Shown: piece by piece, positions 1 to 8,480 of the stretch
How the letters are laid out: each line of letters starts with the position of its first letter
Position numbering within the stretch: position 1 is the first letter of the stretch
DNA from: Lachnospiraceae bacterium
GTDB lineage: Bacteria; Bacillota; Clostridia; Lachnospirales; Lachnospiraceae
Direction: 5' to 3'
Assembly: GCA_017525525.1 (NCBI GenBank)
Contig: JAFXSQ010000055.1
Location: 62,001-126,000 of the forward strand
DNA length: 64,000 nt
The notes under the pieces: generated by a model
Seen by the model: the letters and a program-made list of their open reading frames with translations, nothing else
What the model was told of the DNA's origin: nothing
Databases searched by the model: none
Program-made: the position numbers and the translations under genes

Positions 1-1065
1 GTGGTGGATGACGAGCCCATGAATATTATGGTTGCGAAGAGTGTGTTCGTAAGGTACGGGATGCAGGTAGAAGCCGCGGTATCAGGCAAGGAGTCCATCG
101 ATATGTGCCGCAAGAAGGTGTATGACATAATTTTTATGGATCATATGATGGGACAGATGGACGGCGTTGAGGCCATGAAGAGGATAAGAACCGACGCTAA
201 AGGCTTAAACCACGAGACGCCCGTTATAGCGCTGACAGCAAATGCCATGAGTTCCGCAAAGCAGATGTTTTTAAAAGAAGGCTTTGATGGTTTTGTAAGC
301 AAACCGATAGAGACCGAGGAATTCGAGAGAACGATCAAGAGGGTTCTGCCCAAGGAAAAAATAGAATATAAAAAAATAGAATATATAAGCATAGGTTATA
401 AAAGTGATGAAGAAGAGGTCTCTTCACGGGTAAAACGTACTGAGACAGCCGGAGAAGATGTGCTTGAATTTGCGCCGCTTAATGAAGCTACGGCCGGCGG
501 CCGGGGAGAAGCATCTTTTATTACAGAGCTCGATAAGATGGGGGTAGCCACGGAGGAGGCGCTGTCCTACTTCTCGGAGGACGAGGAGCTTTACAGGGAG
601 CTTCTTGTACAGTTTGCCACGGATGCGGATGAAAGAGTATCCAAGCTTACCGCTGCCTATGAACAAAATGATTATAAGAGCTATGAGATAACTATACACG
701 GAACCAAAAGCGCATCAAGGATGATAGGATTCAACAATCTGTCCGATGAGGCCATGAAGCTTGAGAATGCCGCGAATACCGGTGATGCAGCCTATATAGA
801 TGCAAACCATACAAGGGTTATCGGTCTGATTAAAAAAGCCGGCAAAGATATAGAGGGATTGCTTTCGCTTAATACAGTGGGTAACGCGGGCGTGGACAAT
901 GACGAGGTTTTCGAGTTTGAGCCCGATGCGGGCGATGACGACGTTATAGAGTTTGCTCCGGCAAAGGGCGGCAGTGACGATGTCATGGAGTTTGCCCCGG
1001 CAAAGGGCGGCAGTGACGATGTCATGGAGTTTGCCCCGGTAAATGATGACAATAATGAGGATTAA
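1..1065 (+). CDS. Response regulator with Hpt domain (5' end cut by window edge)
   Basis: A phosphorelay protein with a receiver followed by a histidine phosphotransfer (Hpt) domain. The reading frame is already inside the receiver at base 1 (VVDDEPMN), so the true start lies upstream and the protein may be longer or fused to a kinase. The receiver spans residues 1-118, with the acidic pocket at the start, phospho-acceptor Asp47 in IFMDHMM and Lys in SKPIE. A charged linker leads to the Hpt domain (about 181-285) with the phospho-histidine in TIHGTKSASRMIG. The tail carries four copies of a DDVxEFAP-like motif, two in an exact 39-bp DNA repeat; a fifth copy lies in the linker. Only five bases separate it from the next kinase gene, so they are one operon. 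It closely resembles the receiver at 39444-39878, marking two paralogous operons. Confidence 0.85.
   Translation: MVDDEPMNIMVAKSVFVRYGMQVEAAVSGKESIDMCRKKVYDIIFMDHMMGQMDGVEAMKRIRTDAKGLNHETPVIALTANAMSSAKQMFLKEGFDGFVSKPIETEEFERTIKRVLPKEKIEYKKIEYISIGYKSDEEEVSSRVKRTETAGEDVLEFAPLNEATAGGRGEASFITELDKMGVATEEALSYFSEDEELYRELLVQFATDADERVSKLTAAYEQNDYKSYEITIHGTKSASRMIGFNNLSDEAMKLENAANTGDAAYIDANHTRVIGLIKKAGKDIEGLLSLNTVGNAGVDNDEVFEFEPDAGDDDVIEFAPAKGGSDDVMEFAPAKGGSDDVMEFAPVNDDNNED
961..1038 (+). repeat. 39-bp tandem repeat coding for DDVMEFAP motifs
   Basis: Two identical 39-bp units, 961-999 and 1000-1038, lie in the last part of the receiver-Hpt gene; a diverged third unit sits just upstream at about 922-960. 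Each unit encodes 13 residues including DDVMEFAP followed by AKGGS. The unit length is a multiple of three, so copy number can change without breaking the frame. Confidence 0.9.
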
Positions 1066-1070
1066 ACAAT

Positions 1071-3740
1071 ATGTTAAAAAGGCTTAGTGAATACCTATAT
1101 GACGACAAGCTGGACATAAGGCAAAGGATATTCGTGTTAAATACGATAATAGTTGACTTTGTCCTTTTTGTGACGGGCCTCGAGCTTTTAAGCCTGTTTG
1201 GGTTTGCAGTGGAAGGCTTAGGGTTGTTCCTGCTTATTTTTGTTATATCCGTGATTGCCTACAGCTCGGTCAAGAAGGAAAAGGTTCCGGCCGGAGCTTC
1301 GCTCGTCTCATTTATTATGGGCTTTGCGTACTTCCCGGTAATGTTCCTTTTGGGCGGAGGCATAAGCGGTACGGGTCCTCTGTGGTTTATTTTCTCCATG
1401 CTTTTAATCTGCACAATCCTGAAGGGAAGGTTCAGGATTATTCTTATAGTAGGCGAGGAGCTTGTGGCCTTTGCGCTCTACATAGCCTGTTATCTGAATC
1501 CCGAGATGGCGGCAGACATTACGGGAACGGGCTACGATGTGTTCTCCTTCGTAACTCTGTTTCTTATCACAAGCGCCATCGCATTTATGCTTATCATCGA
1601 GAACAAGCTTTATGTGAAGCAGAGTGAGCTTTCAAAGAAGCAGAGCGAGGAGATTGAGAACCTTGTGGCTTCCCAAAATCATTTCTTCTCGAGCATGAGC
1701 CACGAGATCAGAACCCCTATCAATACAATAATAGGCTTGAATGAGATGATCTTAAGGGAGGATATATCCGATGAGATAGCCCAGGATGCCATCAACATCC
1801 GTTCGGCGGGCAAGATGCTGCTCAATACTATCAACGACATACTTGACATGTCGAAGTTCCAGGCGGGCGATATGCATATCCTGATTGAGCCCTACGATAC
1901 GGGGCACATGTTCTCAGATATAGTCGGTATGCTTTGGCTTAAGGCCAAGGAGAAGGGACTCGAATTCAAGATAAATGTTGCGCCGGATGTCCCTGCGGAG
2001 CTTAAAGGAGACGAGGTCAGGATAAAGCAGATACTGATGAACATCCTTAACAATGCCATAAAATACACTGCCGAGGGCTCGGTGACGCTTTCTGTCGAAT
2101 GCGAGAGACAGGAGGACGGTATCGTGAAGATGGTATACACCGTGGAAGACACAGGCATGGGCATAAAGAAGGAGGATATACCTTATCTCTTCACGGCCTT
2201 TAAGCGAGTGGACGAGGGAAATACTATGCATATAGAGGGTACGGGCTTGGGACTGTCCATAGTCAAGCAGTTTTTGGACCTTATGGGCGGAAAGGTAACC
2301 GTGAACAGCGTATATACCAAGGGCTCGAGCTTTATCGTTGAGATACCGCAGAGAGCCGCCTCCGATAAGGAGATAGGCGAGTACAATTACGCTAAGAAGC
2401 ACAAGCTGTCTTATAAGACCGATTATAAGCAGAGCTTTGAGGCTCCCGAGGCAAGAATCCTGGTGGTTGATGACAACGATTCAAACCTGATAGTCGTCAC
2501 AAAGCTCCTGAGGGATACGAAAATCAAAATCGATACCGCAAAGAGCGGCAGAGAGGCTTTGGAAAAAACTCTCGAGAATTCTTATAACCTGATATTCATG
2601 GATCATCTGATGCCTGAAATGGACGGAATTGAGACATTCAGAGCCATCAAGAAGCAGGTGGGCGGAAAGTGCAGGGAGACTAATGTGGTAGTCCTTACTG
2701 CCAACACGGGTGAGGAAAACAGAAAGATATACGCAACCGAGGGCTTTAACGGTTACCTGGTGAAACCCGTTACCGGAACGGACCTTGAGAATGAGATAAT
2801 AAGGCAGCTTCCGAAAGGGCTTATTCATCTTATGGACAGCTCGGGTGCCGAAACCACGGAGATGGTATCTTTCTTAAGCGACAGCAAGAGAAAACGCAGG
2901 ATAGTGATTACTACCGAGAGCACGGCGGACCTGCCGGAGCGCTTGGCGGAGAAGTATAATATAGCCATATTCCCTATAAGTGTTAAGACTGCGGAGGGAG
3001 TGTTTAAATCAGGATTAGAAATCGATACGGACGGACTCTTGAAATATATGGAGGATCATTCGCAGCAGGTCGCCCCGGTTTTGCCTACTACGGCGGAATA
3101 TGAGACGTTCTTTGCGCGGCAGCTTGAGACGGCAAATAATGTTATACATATCTCCATAACCGGACAGATAGAGGGAAGTGCATATAATGTAGCAAAAGAG
3201 GCCGCTGCTGCATTTGATAATGTCACTGTAATAGACAGTATGCATATGTCCGGAGCTCAGGGAATAATGGCAGTTCTCGCAAGTCGTATGGCTGAGGCGG
3301 GAATGGGTGTTAACGAGATTGCAACGAAGCTTTCCGTGCTCTACAAGAGGATAAGGGCAAGCTTTATGATAGACAATATGGACTTTATGGCGCGAACCGG
3401 ACAGGTAAGCACCGGTTTTGCCAACTTCACAAAGTCGCTTATGATGCGCCCGGTTTCGTTGATGAAGAACGGAAAGATATCCACGGCCGGTATGCTTTTC
3501 GGTTCGAAAAAGCATGTGTGGAAGAGATATATAGACAAGAGCTTTTCGGGAATCAAGGTCAACACCAAGGCGCTCTTTGTGAACTACATAGGCCTGTCCA
3601 AGAAGGAGCTTGAGTACATAAAGAGCCTTATCGAGAATAAATACAGCTTTGAGGCTGTCTTCTTCGTACAGATATGTCCGGTTATTGCCATATCCTGCGG
3701 CCCCGGTTCCTTCGGGCTTTCCATAATGATCGACGAGTGA
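1071..3740 (+). CDS. Membrane hybrid histidine kinase fused to receiver and DegV domain
   Basis: A membrane sensor kinase of 889 residues. About six hydrophobic helices fill residues 20-178. The HisKA box follows with His211 in SMSHEIRTPIN, then the ATPase domain (N box NNAIKYTA, G boxes DTGMGIKK and GTGLGLSI, about 310-420). A receiver at about 460-580 has phospho-acceptor Asp near 510 (IFMDHLM) and Lys in VKPVT. From about residue 609 to the end is a DegV domain (TTESTADLP near its start, CGPGSFGL at its end). DegV/FakB proteins bind fatty acids in the cytoplasm, so the fusion suggests lipid sensing inside the cell (inference). Two residues that FakB proteins use near the ligand headgroup differ: the His of HxGPG is Ser and the Arg of GGR is Gln. 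It has no Hpt domain; the upstream gene supplies one. The paralogue is at 39875. Confidence 0.88.
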   Translation: MLKRLSEYLYDDKLDIRQRIFVLNTIIVDFVLFVTGLELLSLFGFAVEGLGLFLLIFVISVIAYSSVKKEKVPAGASLVSFIMGFAYFPVMFLLGGGISGTGPLWFIFSMLLICTILKGRFRIILIVGEELVAFALYIACYLNPEMAADITGTGYDVFSFVTLFLITSAIAFMLIIENKLYVKQSELSKKQSEEIENLVASQNHFFSSMSHEIRTPINTIIGLNEMILREDISDEIAQDAINIRSAGKMLLNTINDILDMSKFQAGDMHILIEPYDTGHMFSDIVGMLWLKAKEKGLEFKINVAPDVPAELKGDEVRIKQILMNILNNAIKYTAEGSVTLSVECERQEDGIVKMVYTVEDTGMGIKKEDIPYLFTAFKRVDEGNTMHIEGTGLGLSIVKQFLDLMGGKVTVNSVYTKGSSFIVEIPQRAASDKEIGEYNYAKKHKLSYKTDYKQSFEAPEARILVVDDNDSNLIVVTKLLRDTKIKIDTAKSGREALEKTLENSYNLIFMDHLMPEMDGIETFRAIKKQVGGKCRETNVVVLTANTGEENRKIYATEGFNGYLVKPVTGTDLENEIIRQLPKGLIHLMDSSGAETTEMVSFLSDSKRKRRIVITTESTADLPERLAEKYNIAIFPISVKTAEGVFKSGLEIDTDGLLKYMEDHSQQVAPVLPTTAEYETFFARQLETANNVIHISITGQIEGSAYNVAKEAAAAFDNVTVIDSMHMSGAQGIMAVLASRMAEAGMGVNEIATKLSVLYKRIRASFMIDNMDFMARTGQVSTGFANFTKSLMMRPVSLMKNGKISTAGMLFGSKKHVWKRYIDKSFSGIKVNTKALFVNYIGLSKKELEYIKSLIENKYSFEAVFFVQICPVIAISCGPGSFGLSIMIDE

Positions 3741-3844
3741 TGCTTGCGGCAGTTCACGCCGATGTGGACGCCTTTGTGGGCAGCGCGCCGCAATTTGACG
3801 ATCTTACAATGATGCCATTAAAGTATTACGGCCCGGAATCATAA
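3740..3844 (+). pseudogene. C-terminal remnant of a PP2C/SpoIIE-type phosphatase
   Basis: A 34-codon frame starts with an ATG that overlaps the stop of the kinase gene (TGATG) and ends at 3844. Its translation includes FVGSAPQFDDLTMMPLKY. This matches the extreme C-terminus of PPM-family serine phosphatases of the SpoIIE/RsbU type, where the conserved DD of the DD(I/L)T motif binds metal. Nothing else of the phosphatase is present, so the fragment cannot be catalytic. It is most likely the scar of a deletion that removed the rest of a phosphatase gene once next to the kinase operon. Confidence 0.65.
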
Positions 3845-3860
3845 AGGAGGATATAACTGC

Positions 3861-3889
3861 TTGTATTAAATGTATCGGAGTTGTATAAT
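3861..3889 (+). promoter_or_regulatory. Sigma-A-type promoter for the TTE-repeat protein
   Basis: TTGTAT at 3861-3866 and a perfect TATAAT at 3884-3889 are separated by 17 bases. Transcription should start near 3896, about 50 bases before the ATG at 3947. It separates the downstream genes from the kinase operon. Confidence 0.6.
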
Positions 3890-3946
3890 AAGAAGGATTG
3901 TTTTTAAGCATAAATATACATTTTTTTATTCAAAGGAGGAAGATAT

Positions 3947-4768
3947 ATGCAGCAGAAAAACACAGGAAAGATAATAGTTGCCTTTCTGCTTGTGACTGCG
4001 CTTGCGGTGGTGTCGGTGTTCTCGGTATTGCAGTTTATAAAGGATCCCACGCCGGAGCAGATAGCCGATTACAAGGCTGAGAACGGAATCAAGGATGATA
4101 AGAAGACTACGGATTCAAAAACTGAATTAGGTTTTTTAACAGAGGAAGAGAAGACCACTGAAAAGCAGACGACCGAAGAGATTACTACTGAGGAAAAAAC
4201 CACAGAAGAGAAGACCACAGAGGAGAAAACCACAGAAGAAAAAACCACAGAGGAAAAGACTACGGAGAAACCTTCCGGGTCAGGAGACCTTGCCCTTGAA
4301 GATGTGGCAGGCACTTACACCGGAAAGGGTACTTATACCAGGTTTAAGGTTGACTTCCCGGATGAGATGTTCGAAGGCCTGTCAGAAAATGAGATAGATG
4401 CGGCTATGGCCATGATAAAGGCCTTGGAGGGCACGGATTTTGATATTGCCTTCAGCATAGATGAGGACGGCTCATGGGATTTTGCCATGGAAGACGGACT
4501 TATGAACTTTGAGTTTGACAGCTATGATTTCAGCAAAGAGATAACCGAGCTTGAGGATGGCGGCTTCTCCATGAAGATGGACGGAAAAGAAGAGGGCATC
4601 GATGCGGAGGCGGCTTTTAACGGAGCATTTTCGGGCAAGGGGGATAATATAAAGGTTAAGGGTAGCTTTATACTGTCGGGAGATATGGACGGCGCCAACG
4701 TTGATTTGATTGTAGATTACGAGGCAGAACTAACTGATAACGCAGACGAAGACGAAGAGGGGGTGTAG
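3947..4768 (+). CDS. Membrane-anchored protein with Thr/Glu-rich stalk, unknown function
   Basis: I do not recognise the family. The 273-residue protein has a basic N-terminus and one hydrophobic segment (about residues 8-30), then an extracytoplasmic stalk built of TTEEK repeats (about 60-110), and a C-terminal domain of about 160 residues. The C-terminal domain is acidic and shows alternating aromatic and acidic residues with phrases such as GTYTGKGTYT and IAFSIDEDGSWDF, which suggests a beta-rich fold of the kind seen in small secreted or lipoprotein domains; there is no lipobox cysteine. The start is set by an AAAGGAGG site seven to eight bases upstream. The next gene begins four bases after its stop, so the pair is probably co-translated. 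Confidence 0.75.
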   Translation: MQQKNTGKIIVAFLLVTALAVVSVFSVLQFIKDPTPEQIADYKAENGIKDDKKTTDSKTELGFLTEEEKTTEKQTTEEITTEEKTTEEKTTEEKTTEEKTTEEKTTEKPSGSGDLALEDVAGTYTGKGTYTRFKVDFPDEMFEGLSENEIDAAMAMIKALEGTDFDIAFSIDEDGSWDFAMEDGLMNFEFDSYDFSKEITELEDGGFSMKMDGKEEGIDAEAAFNGAFSGKGDNIKVKGSFILSGDMDGANVDLIVDYEAELTDNADEDEEGV

Positions 4769-4772
4769 ACAG

Positions 4773-5390
4773 ATGAGATGCGGAACATGCGGAAATGAAA
4801 TAGCGGACGGATCAATGTTCTGTGAGATATGCGGAGCAGCACAGAATGCACAGCCGGCGCAACAGACACAACCCGTTCAGCCGGCACAGCCCTACGGCAA
4901 CCCCATGCAGAACACACAGCCTGTTCGTCCTGCGCAACCCTACGGCAATCCAATGCAAGGCGCACAGCCCTCACAGTCTGCACAGAATATGAGCCCTTAC
5001 GGCAATCCCATGCAGGGACAGGGCATGCAGCCCACCCCTCAGCAGATGCAGGGCATGCAACAGGCACCGGGAGTTCAGTCCGGACAGCCGATGAACCCTT
5101 ACGGGCAGCAGATGCCGAATATGAATTCACCCTACGGGCAGCAGATGCCGAATATGAATTCACCCTACGGGCAGCAGGGCGGTTATGCGCAGCCTGCCTA
5201 CCCTGCGGCAAAGAAGTCTTCGGCCGGTTTTATAGTATTTGTTGTTATAATGCTGATGCTTATCGCAGCCGAGGTTGTACTCTTTTTGGCACCCGGTTTC
5301 CTTACCAAGAGTAACAGGGAAAAGAAGATTAAAGAGCAGCTCGGAATATCAAGCAACGTGACTGTGGAAACCGAAGAAGAGGAAGTATAA
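4773..5390 (+). CDS. Zinc-ribbon membrane protein with Pro/Gln-rich linker
   Basis: A 205-residue protein of unknown function. Residues 3-20 form a zinc ribbon (CGTC and CEIC), as in many Firmicutes membrane proteins with cytoplasmic N-termini. A long low-complexity linker (about 22-148) is rich in Pro, Gln, Met and Asn, with repeated PYGNPMQ units and two exact 33-bp repeats encoding PYGQQMPNMNS. One transmembrane helix follows (about 151-175, IVFVVIMLMLIAAEVVLF), then a short charged tail of about 30 residues. The layout suggests a cytoplasmic zinc ribbon tethered by a flexible arm. It follows the TTE-repeat protein by four bases and precedes the DUF1858 gene by 16 bases. Confidence 0.8.
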   Translation: MRCGTCGNEIADGSMFCEICGAAQNAQPAQQTQPVQPAQPYGNPMQNTQPVRPAQPYGNPMQGAQPSQSAQNMSPYGNPMQGQGMQPTPQQMQGMQQAPGVQSGQPMNPYGQQMPNMNSPYGQQMPNMNSPYGQQGGYAQPAYPAAKKSSAGFIVFVVIMLMLIAAEVVLFLAPGFLTKSNREKKIKEQLGISSNVTVETEEEEV

Positions 5391-5406
5391 TCAGGAGGAT
5401 ATAAAA

Positions 5407-5667
5407 ATGACTATTACAAAGCAGACCGTAATGGGAGATATGCTTAATTACGACGGAGGTATAGCTCTTGTTCTTATGGAGGCAGGCATGCACTGCGTAG
5501 GCTGTCCTTCATCTATCGGAGAATCTCTTGAGGATGCGTGCATGGTACACGGGCTCAACTCCGATGAGGTGCTGGCGAATATAAACGAGTACTTGAAGTC
5601 ACGCGGTAAGCTCGAAGAAGAAGGTACTGAAGAGACTGCCAAAGAGGCTGACAATAAGGAAGATTAA
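5407..5667 (+). CDS. DUF1858 domain protein (hybrid-cluster-associated redox disulfide type)
   Basis: A small cytoplasmic protein of 86 residues. Residues 1-68 match the DUF1858/TIGR03980 family: a short helical domain with a conserved CxxC-like pair, here MHCVGCPSS, and a further Cys in EDAC. Such domains occur alone or at the N-terminus of ScdA/RIC-type iron-sulfur repair proteins and are presumed to do thiol redox or metal chemistry. The last 18 residues are an acidic tail. AGGAGG sits just upstream of the ATG. Its stop overlaps the start of trkA (TAATG), so translation of the two is coupled, though no functional link is known. Confidence 0.85.
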   Translation: MTITKQTVMGDMLNYDGGIALVLMEAGMHCVGCPSSIGESLEDACMVHGLNSDEVLANINEYLKSRGKLEEEGTEETAKEADNKED

Positions 5668-7025
5668 TGAACATAATCATAGTGGGCTGCGGACGCGTGG
5701 GTTATACCTTGGTCGAGCAGCTTAGCATGGAAAAGCATAATATCACGGTTATCGATGAGGACGAGGACAGAATCAGTAGTATCACCGAGGAGCTCGATGC
5801 CATGGGTATAGTCGGTAACGGCGTGGATTATAAAACGCTGCTTGAGGCCGGCATAGAGCGAACCGACCTTCTTATAGCGGTAACGGATAACGATGAGCAG
5901 AACCTGCTTTGTTGCGTTATGGCTAAGAGGATAGATAACTGCAAGACTATTGCCAGGGTTAAAAACCCGGTTTACAATTCGGAGATAGGTTTTATAAGGC
6001 GTGAGCTCGGACTTTCGATGATAATCAATCCCGAGCTTATTGCTGCGTCCGAGATAGCGCGTATATTTCAGTTCCCCGACACCATAAGAGTCGATACCTT
6101 TACCAGAGGAAGAATAGAGCTTTTGCACCTGACCATAGAGGAGGACAGCTTCCTCGACGGCTACCGTGTATCGGATATAAGACGAAAGCTCAAATGCGAG
6201 GTTCTCGTATGTATGGTTGCAAGGAAGGATGAAGTATTCATTCCTTCGCATGACTTCGTCTTAAGACACGGTGACAGGATATGCATTGCGGCGCTTCCCG
6301 AGGTTGCCAGCGCTTTCTTCGCGAAAATTGGAATTCAGAGCTCGAGGGCGCACTATACCATGATAGTCGGCGGAGGTACCATAGGGTATTATCTCGCAAG
6401 GCGACTTCTTGATGTGGGAGTACATGTTAAGATTATAGAGAAGGACAGGCAGCGTTGTGACGAGCTTGCCTCGCTGCTTCCGGATGCTACCGTGATTAAC
6501 GCTGACGGTTCGGATGAAAAAAGGCTTATATCCGAGGGACTTGACGCGGTGGACGGTTTCGCTGCTCTTACCGGCGTGGACGAGGAGAATGTTATCCTCT
6601 CGCTTTTTGCCGGAAAGCTCTCCGGAGGCATTACCGTAACCAAGATAGACAAACTGAAGTACAGTGTGGTTCTTGAGGGAATGTCACTTGACAATGTTAT
6701 CTTCCCCAGTCTGCTTACCGCGGATTATATTACCAAATACGCAAGAACCATGAACCAGTCCACAGAAAGTGATGTGGAGAACCTGTTCAGGCTTGAGAAC
6801 GGTAAGGTAAGCGCAATAGAGTTCTTTGTCAGGGAGCATTCGGATATTACGGATACTCCGATCTCAAAGCTGAAGCTCAAGAAGGATATGCTGATATGCT
6901 CGATTACCAGGGACGGCGCGGTTATCATACCTGACGGCAATGATGAGATCAGGCCGGGGGATGCAGTGCTGATTATAACGGTCAGGTCAAGGTTTTCGGA
7001 TATCACGGACATAGTAGAGAGATAA
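5667..7025 (+). CDS. trkA: Trk potassium uptake regulatory protein TrkA
   Basis: Cytoplasmic gating subunit of the Trk/Ktr potassium channel. The 452 residues form two tandem RCK units as in classical TrkA. The first NAD-binding fold starts at residue 2 with VGCGRVGYT and an acidic residue at the end of the second strand (VIDEDEDR). The second starts near residue 230 with VGGGTIGYYLA. A TrkA-C domain follows each one (for example ELLHLTIEEDSFLDG and EFFVREHSDITDTPISKLKL). These bind nucleotides and transmit the signal to the channel TrkH, encoded 12 bases downstream. Length and motifs are complete. Confidence 0.95.
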   Translation: MNIIIVGCGRVGYTLVEQLSMEKHNITVIDEDEDRISSITEELDAMGIVGNGVDYKTLLEAGIERTDLLIAVTDNDEQNLLCCVMAKRIDNCKTIARVKNPVYNSEIGFIRRELGLSMIINPELIAASEIARIFQFPDTIRVDTFTRGRIELLHLTIEEDSFLDGYRVSDIRRKLKCEVLVCMVARKDEVFIPSHDFVLRHGDRICIAALPEVASAFFAKIGIQSSRAHYTMIVGGGTIGYYLARRLLDVGVHVKIIEKDRQRCDELASLLPDATVINADGSDEKRLISEGLDAVDGFAALTGVDEENVILSLFAGKLSGGITVTKIDKLKYSVVLEGMSLDNVIFPSLLTADYITKYARTMNQSTESDVENLFRLENGKVSAIEFFVREHSDITDTPISKLKLKKDMLICSITRDGAVIIPDGNDEIRPGDAVLIITVRSRFSDITDIVER

Positions 7026-7037
7026 GACAGTCAAAGT

Positions 7038-8480
7038 ATGAACATAGGTGTTGTTGCATATATAATCGGATGGGTGCTTCAGTTTGAAGCAATATTTATG
7101 GCGTTTCCGCTGATCACGGGACTTATCTACGGAGAGTATGACTGCTGCACGGCATACATCATCTCGGCATGCGTGTGTCTTGTGACGGGCTATATCCTGA
7201 AACGCTTCAGAAAACCGGGAGCGGATCTCTTCTTGAGAGAAGGCTTTGCTGCGGTTGCATTAAGCTGGATAGCCCTTGGCGTGTTCGGCGCGCTTCCATT
7301 TGTGATTACGGGGGAGATACCGAACTATATAGACGCGCTTTTTGAAACCGTGTCGGGACTTACCACGACGGGCGCCTCAATCTTAAATGACGTGGAAGCC
7401 CTTTCGAAGTCCAACCTCTTCTGGAGAAGCTTTACTCACTGGATAGGAGGCATGGGTGTATTTGTATTTATACTTGCCATACTTCCCCTTATGGGCGCAC
7501 ACAGCATGAACCTGATGAAGGCGGAAAGTCCGGGCCCCTCGGTGGGAAAGCTGCTGCCGAAGGTGAAGGATACGGCCTTTGTTACCTACGCCATGTATTT
7601 CGGACTTACCGTTGCCTGTGTCATAGCGCTTCTGATAAGCGGTATGGACTGGTTCGAGAGCCTGACCATGAGCTTCGGTACCATGGGCACCGGAGGCTAC
7701 GGCATCTATAACAGCTCGGCCGGAGGCTTTTCGGCGGCGCAGCAGATAATACTTGCGGTATTCATGACTTTGGGAGGCGTTAATTATACGGCGTACTTCC
7801 TGATAATTACGAAGAAGTTCAAGGACCTCTTCTCCCTCGAGGAGGTTAAGTACTATCTGGGTATTATAATCGTTTCAACGACTGTTATCATGATTAACAT
7901 AGCGCACCTGTACAAGACCTTAGGCGAGGCATTAAGACATGCTTATTTCCAGGTGGCGTCCATAATTACAACAGCCGGTTTTTCAACCGTGGATTTTGAT
8001 ACCTGGCCGCAGCTTTCGAAGACGATACTTTTATTGCTGATGTTCGTCGGAGCCTGCGCGGGCAGTACCGGAGGCGGCTTTAAGGTTTCGAGGCTTCTGA
8101 TACTTGTCAAGTCGGTCCGGAAGGAATTAAGAACCATAATCCACCCGAGGCTTTCGAAAAAGATCTACCTTGACGGCCATCCGGTTTCGGACGAAACCTT
8201 CCGTTCGACTAACGCTTATGCGGCTGTTTACATATTGCTTATCTTAGGCTCGGTGCTTTTGATAAGCGTTGATAATCTTGATTTTACAACCAACTTTTCT
8301 TCTGTGGTTTCGGCGTTCAATAACATCGGTCCGGGCTTTGCCATGACGGGTCCGACACACAGCTTTGCGTGTTTTTCGCCGTTCTCGAAGATAGTTTTAA
8401 TATTTGACATGCTTGCGGGCAGACTTGAGCTCTTCCCGATGCTTGTATTATTTGTACCGTCGTGTTGGAGGAAATATTGA
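7038..8480 (+). CDS. trkH: Trk potassium transporter membrane subunit TrkH
   Basis: Ion-conducting subunit of the Trk potassium system, 480 residues, with repeated membrane-pore-membrane units. Selectivity-filter-like segments are visible: VSGLTTTGASI in the first pore loop, SFGTMGTGGYG in the second, IITTAGFST in the third, and NNIGPGFAMTGP in the fourth. The HWIGGMGV motif after the first pore and CAGSTGGG near the third quarter are typical of TrkH. The C-terminus (ELFPMLVLF) is normal. It forms a pair with TrkA. Its stop codon overlaps the ATG of prfC by one base (TGATG). Confidence 0.95.
   Translation: MNIGVVAYIIGWVLQFEAIFMAFPLITGLIYGEYDCCTAYIISACVCLVTGYILKRFRKPGADLFLREGFAAVALSWIALGVFGALPFVITGEIPNYIDALFETVSGLTTTGASILNDVEALSKSNLFWRSFTHWIGGMGVFVFILAILPLMGAHSMNLMKAESPGPSVGKLLPKVKDTAFVTYAMYFGLTVACVIALLISGMDWFESLTMSFGTMGTGGYGIYNSSAGGFSAAQQIILAVFMTLGGVNYTAYFLIITKKFKDLFSLEEVKYYLGIIIVSTTVIMINIAHLYKTLGEALRHAYFQVASIITTAGFSTVDFDTWPQLSKTILLLLMFVGACAGSTGGGFKVSRLLILVKSVRKELRTIIHPRLSKKIYLDGHPVSDETFRSTNAYAAVYILLILGSVLLISVDNLDFTTNFSSVVSAFNNIGPGFAMTGPTHSFACFSPFSKIVLIFDMLAGRLELFPMLVLFVPSCWRKY

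Noticed and set aside
4130..4275. CRISPR array in the TTEEK repeat region
   Set aside because: The repeats are in frame, short and without unique spacers; they code for a protein stalk.
4717..5211. Long minus-strand open frame opposite the zinc-ribbon protein
   Set aside because: Arises from low-complexity Pro/Gln codons on the plus strand; no ribosome site or recognisable domain.
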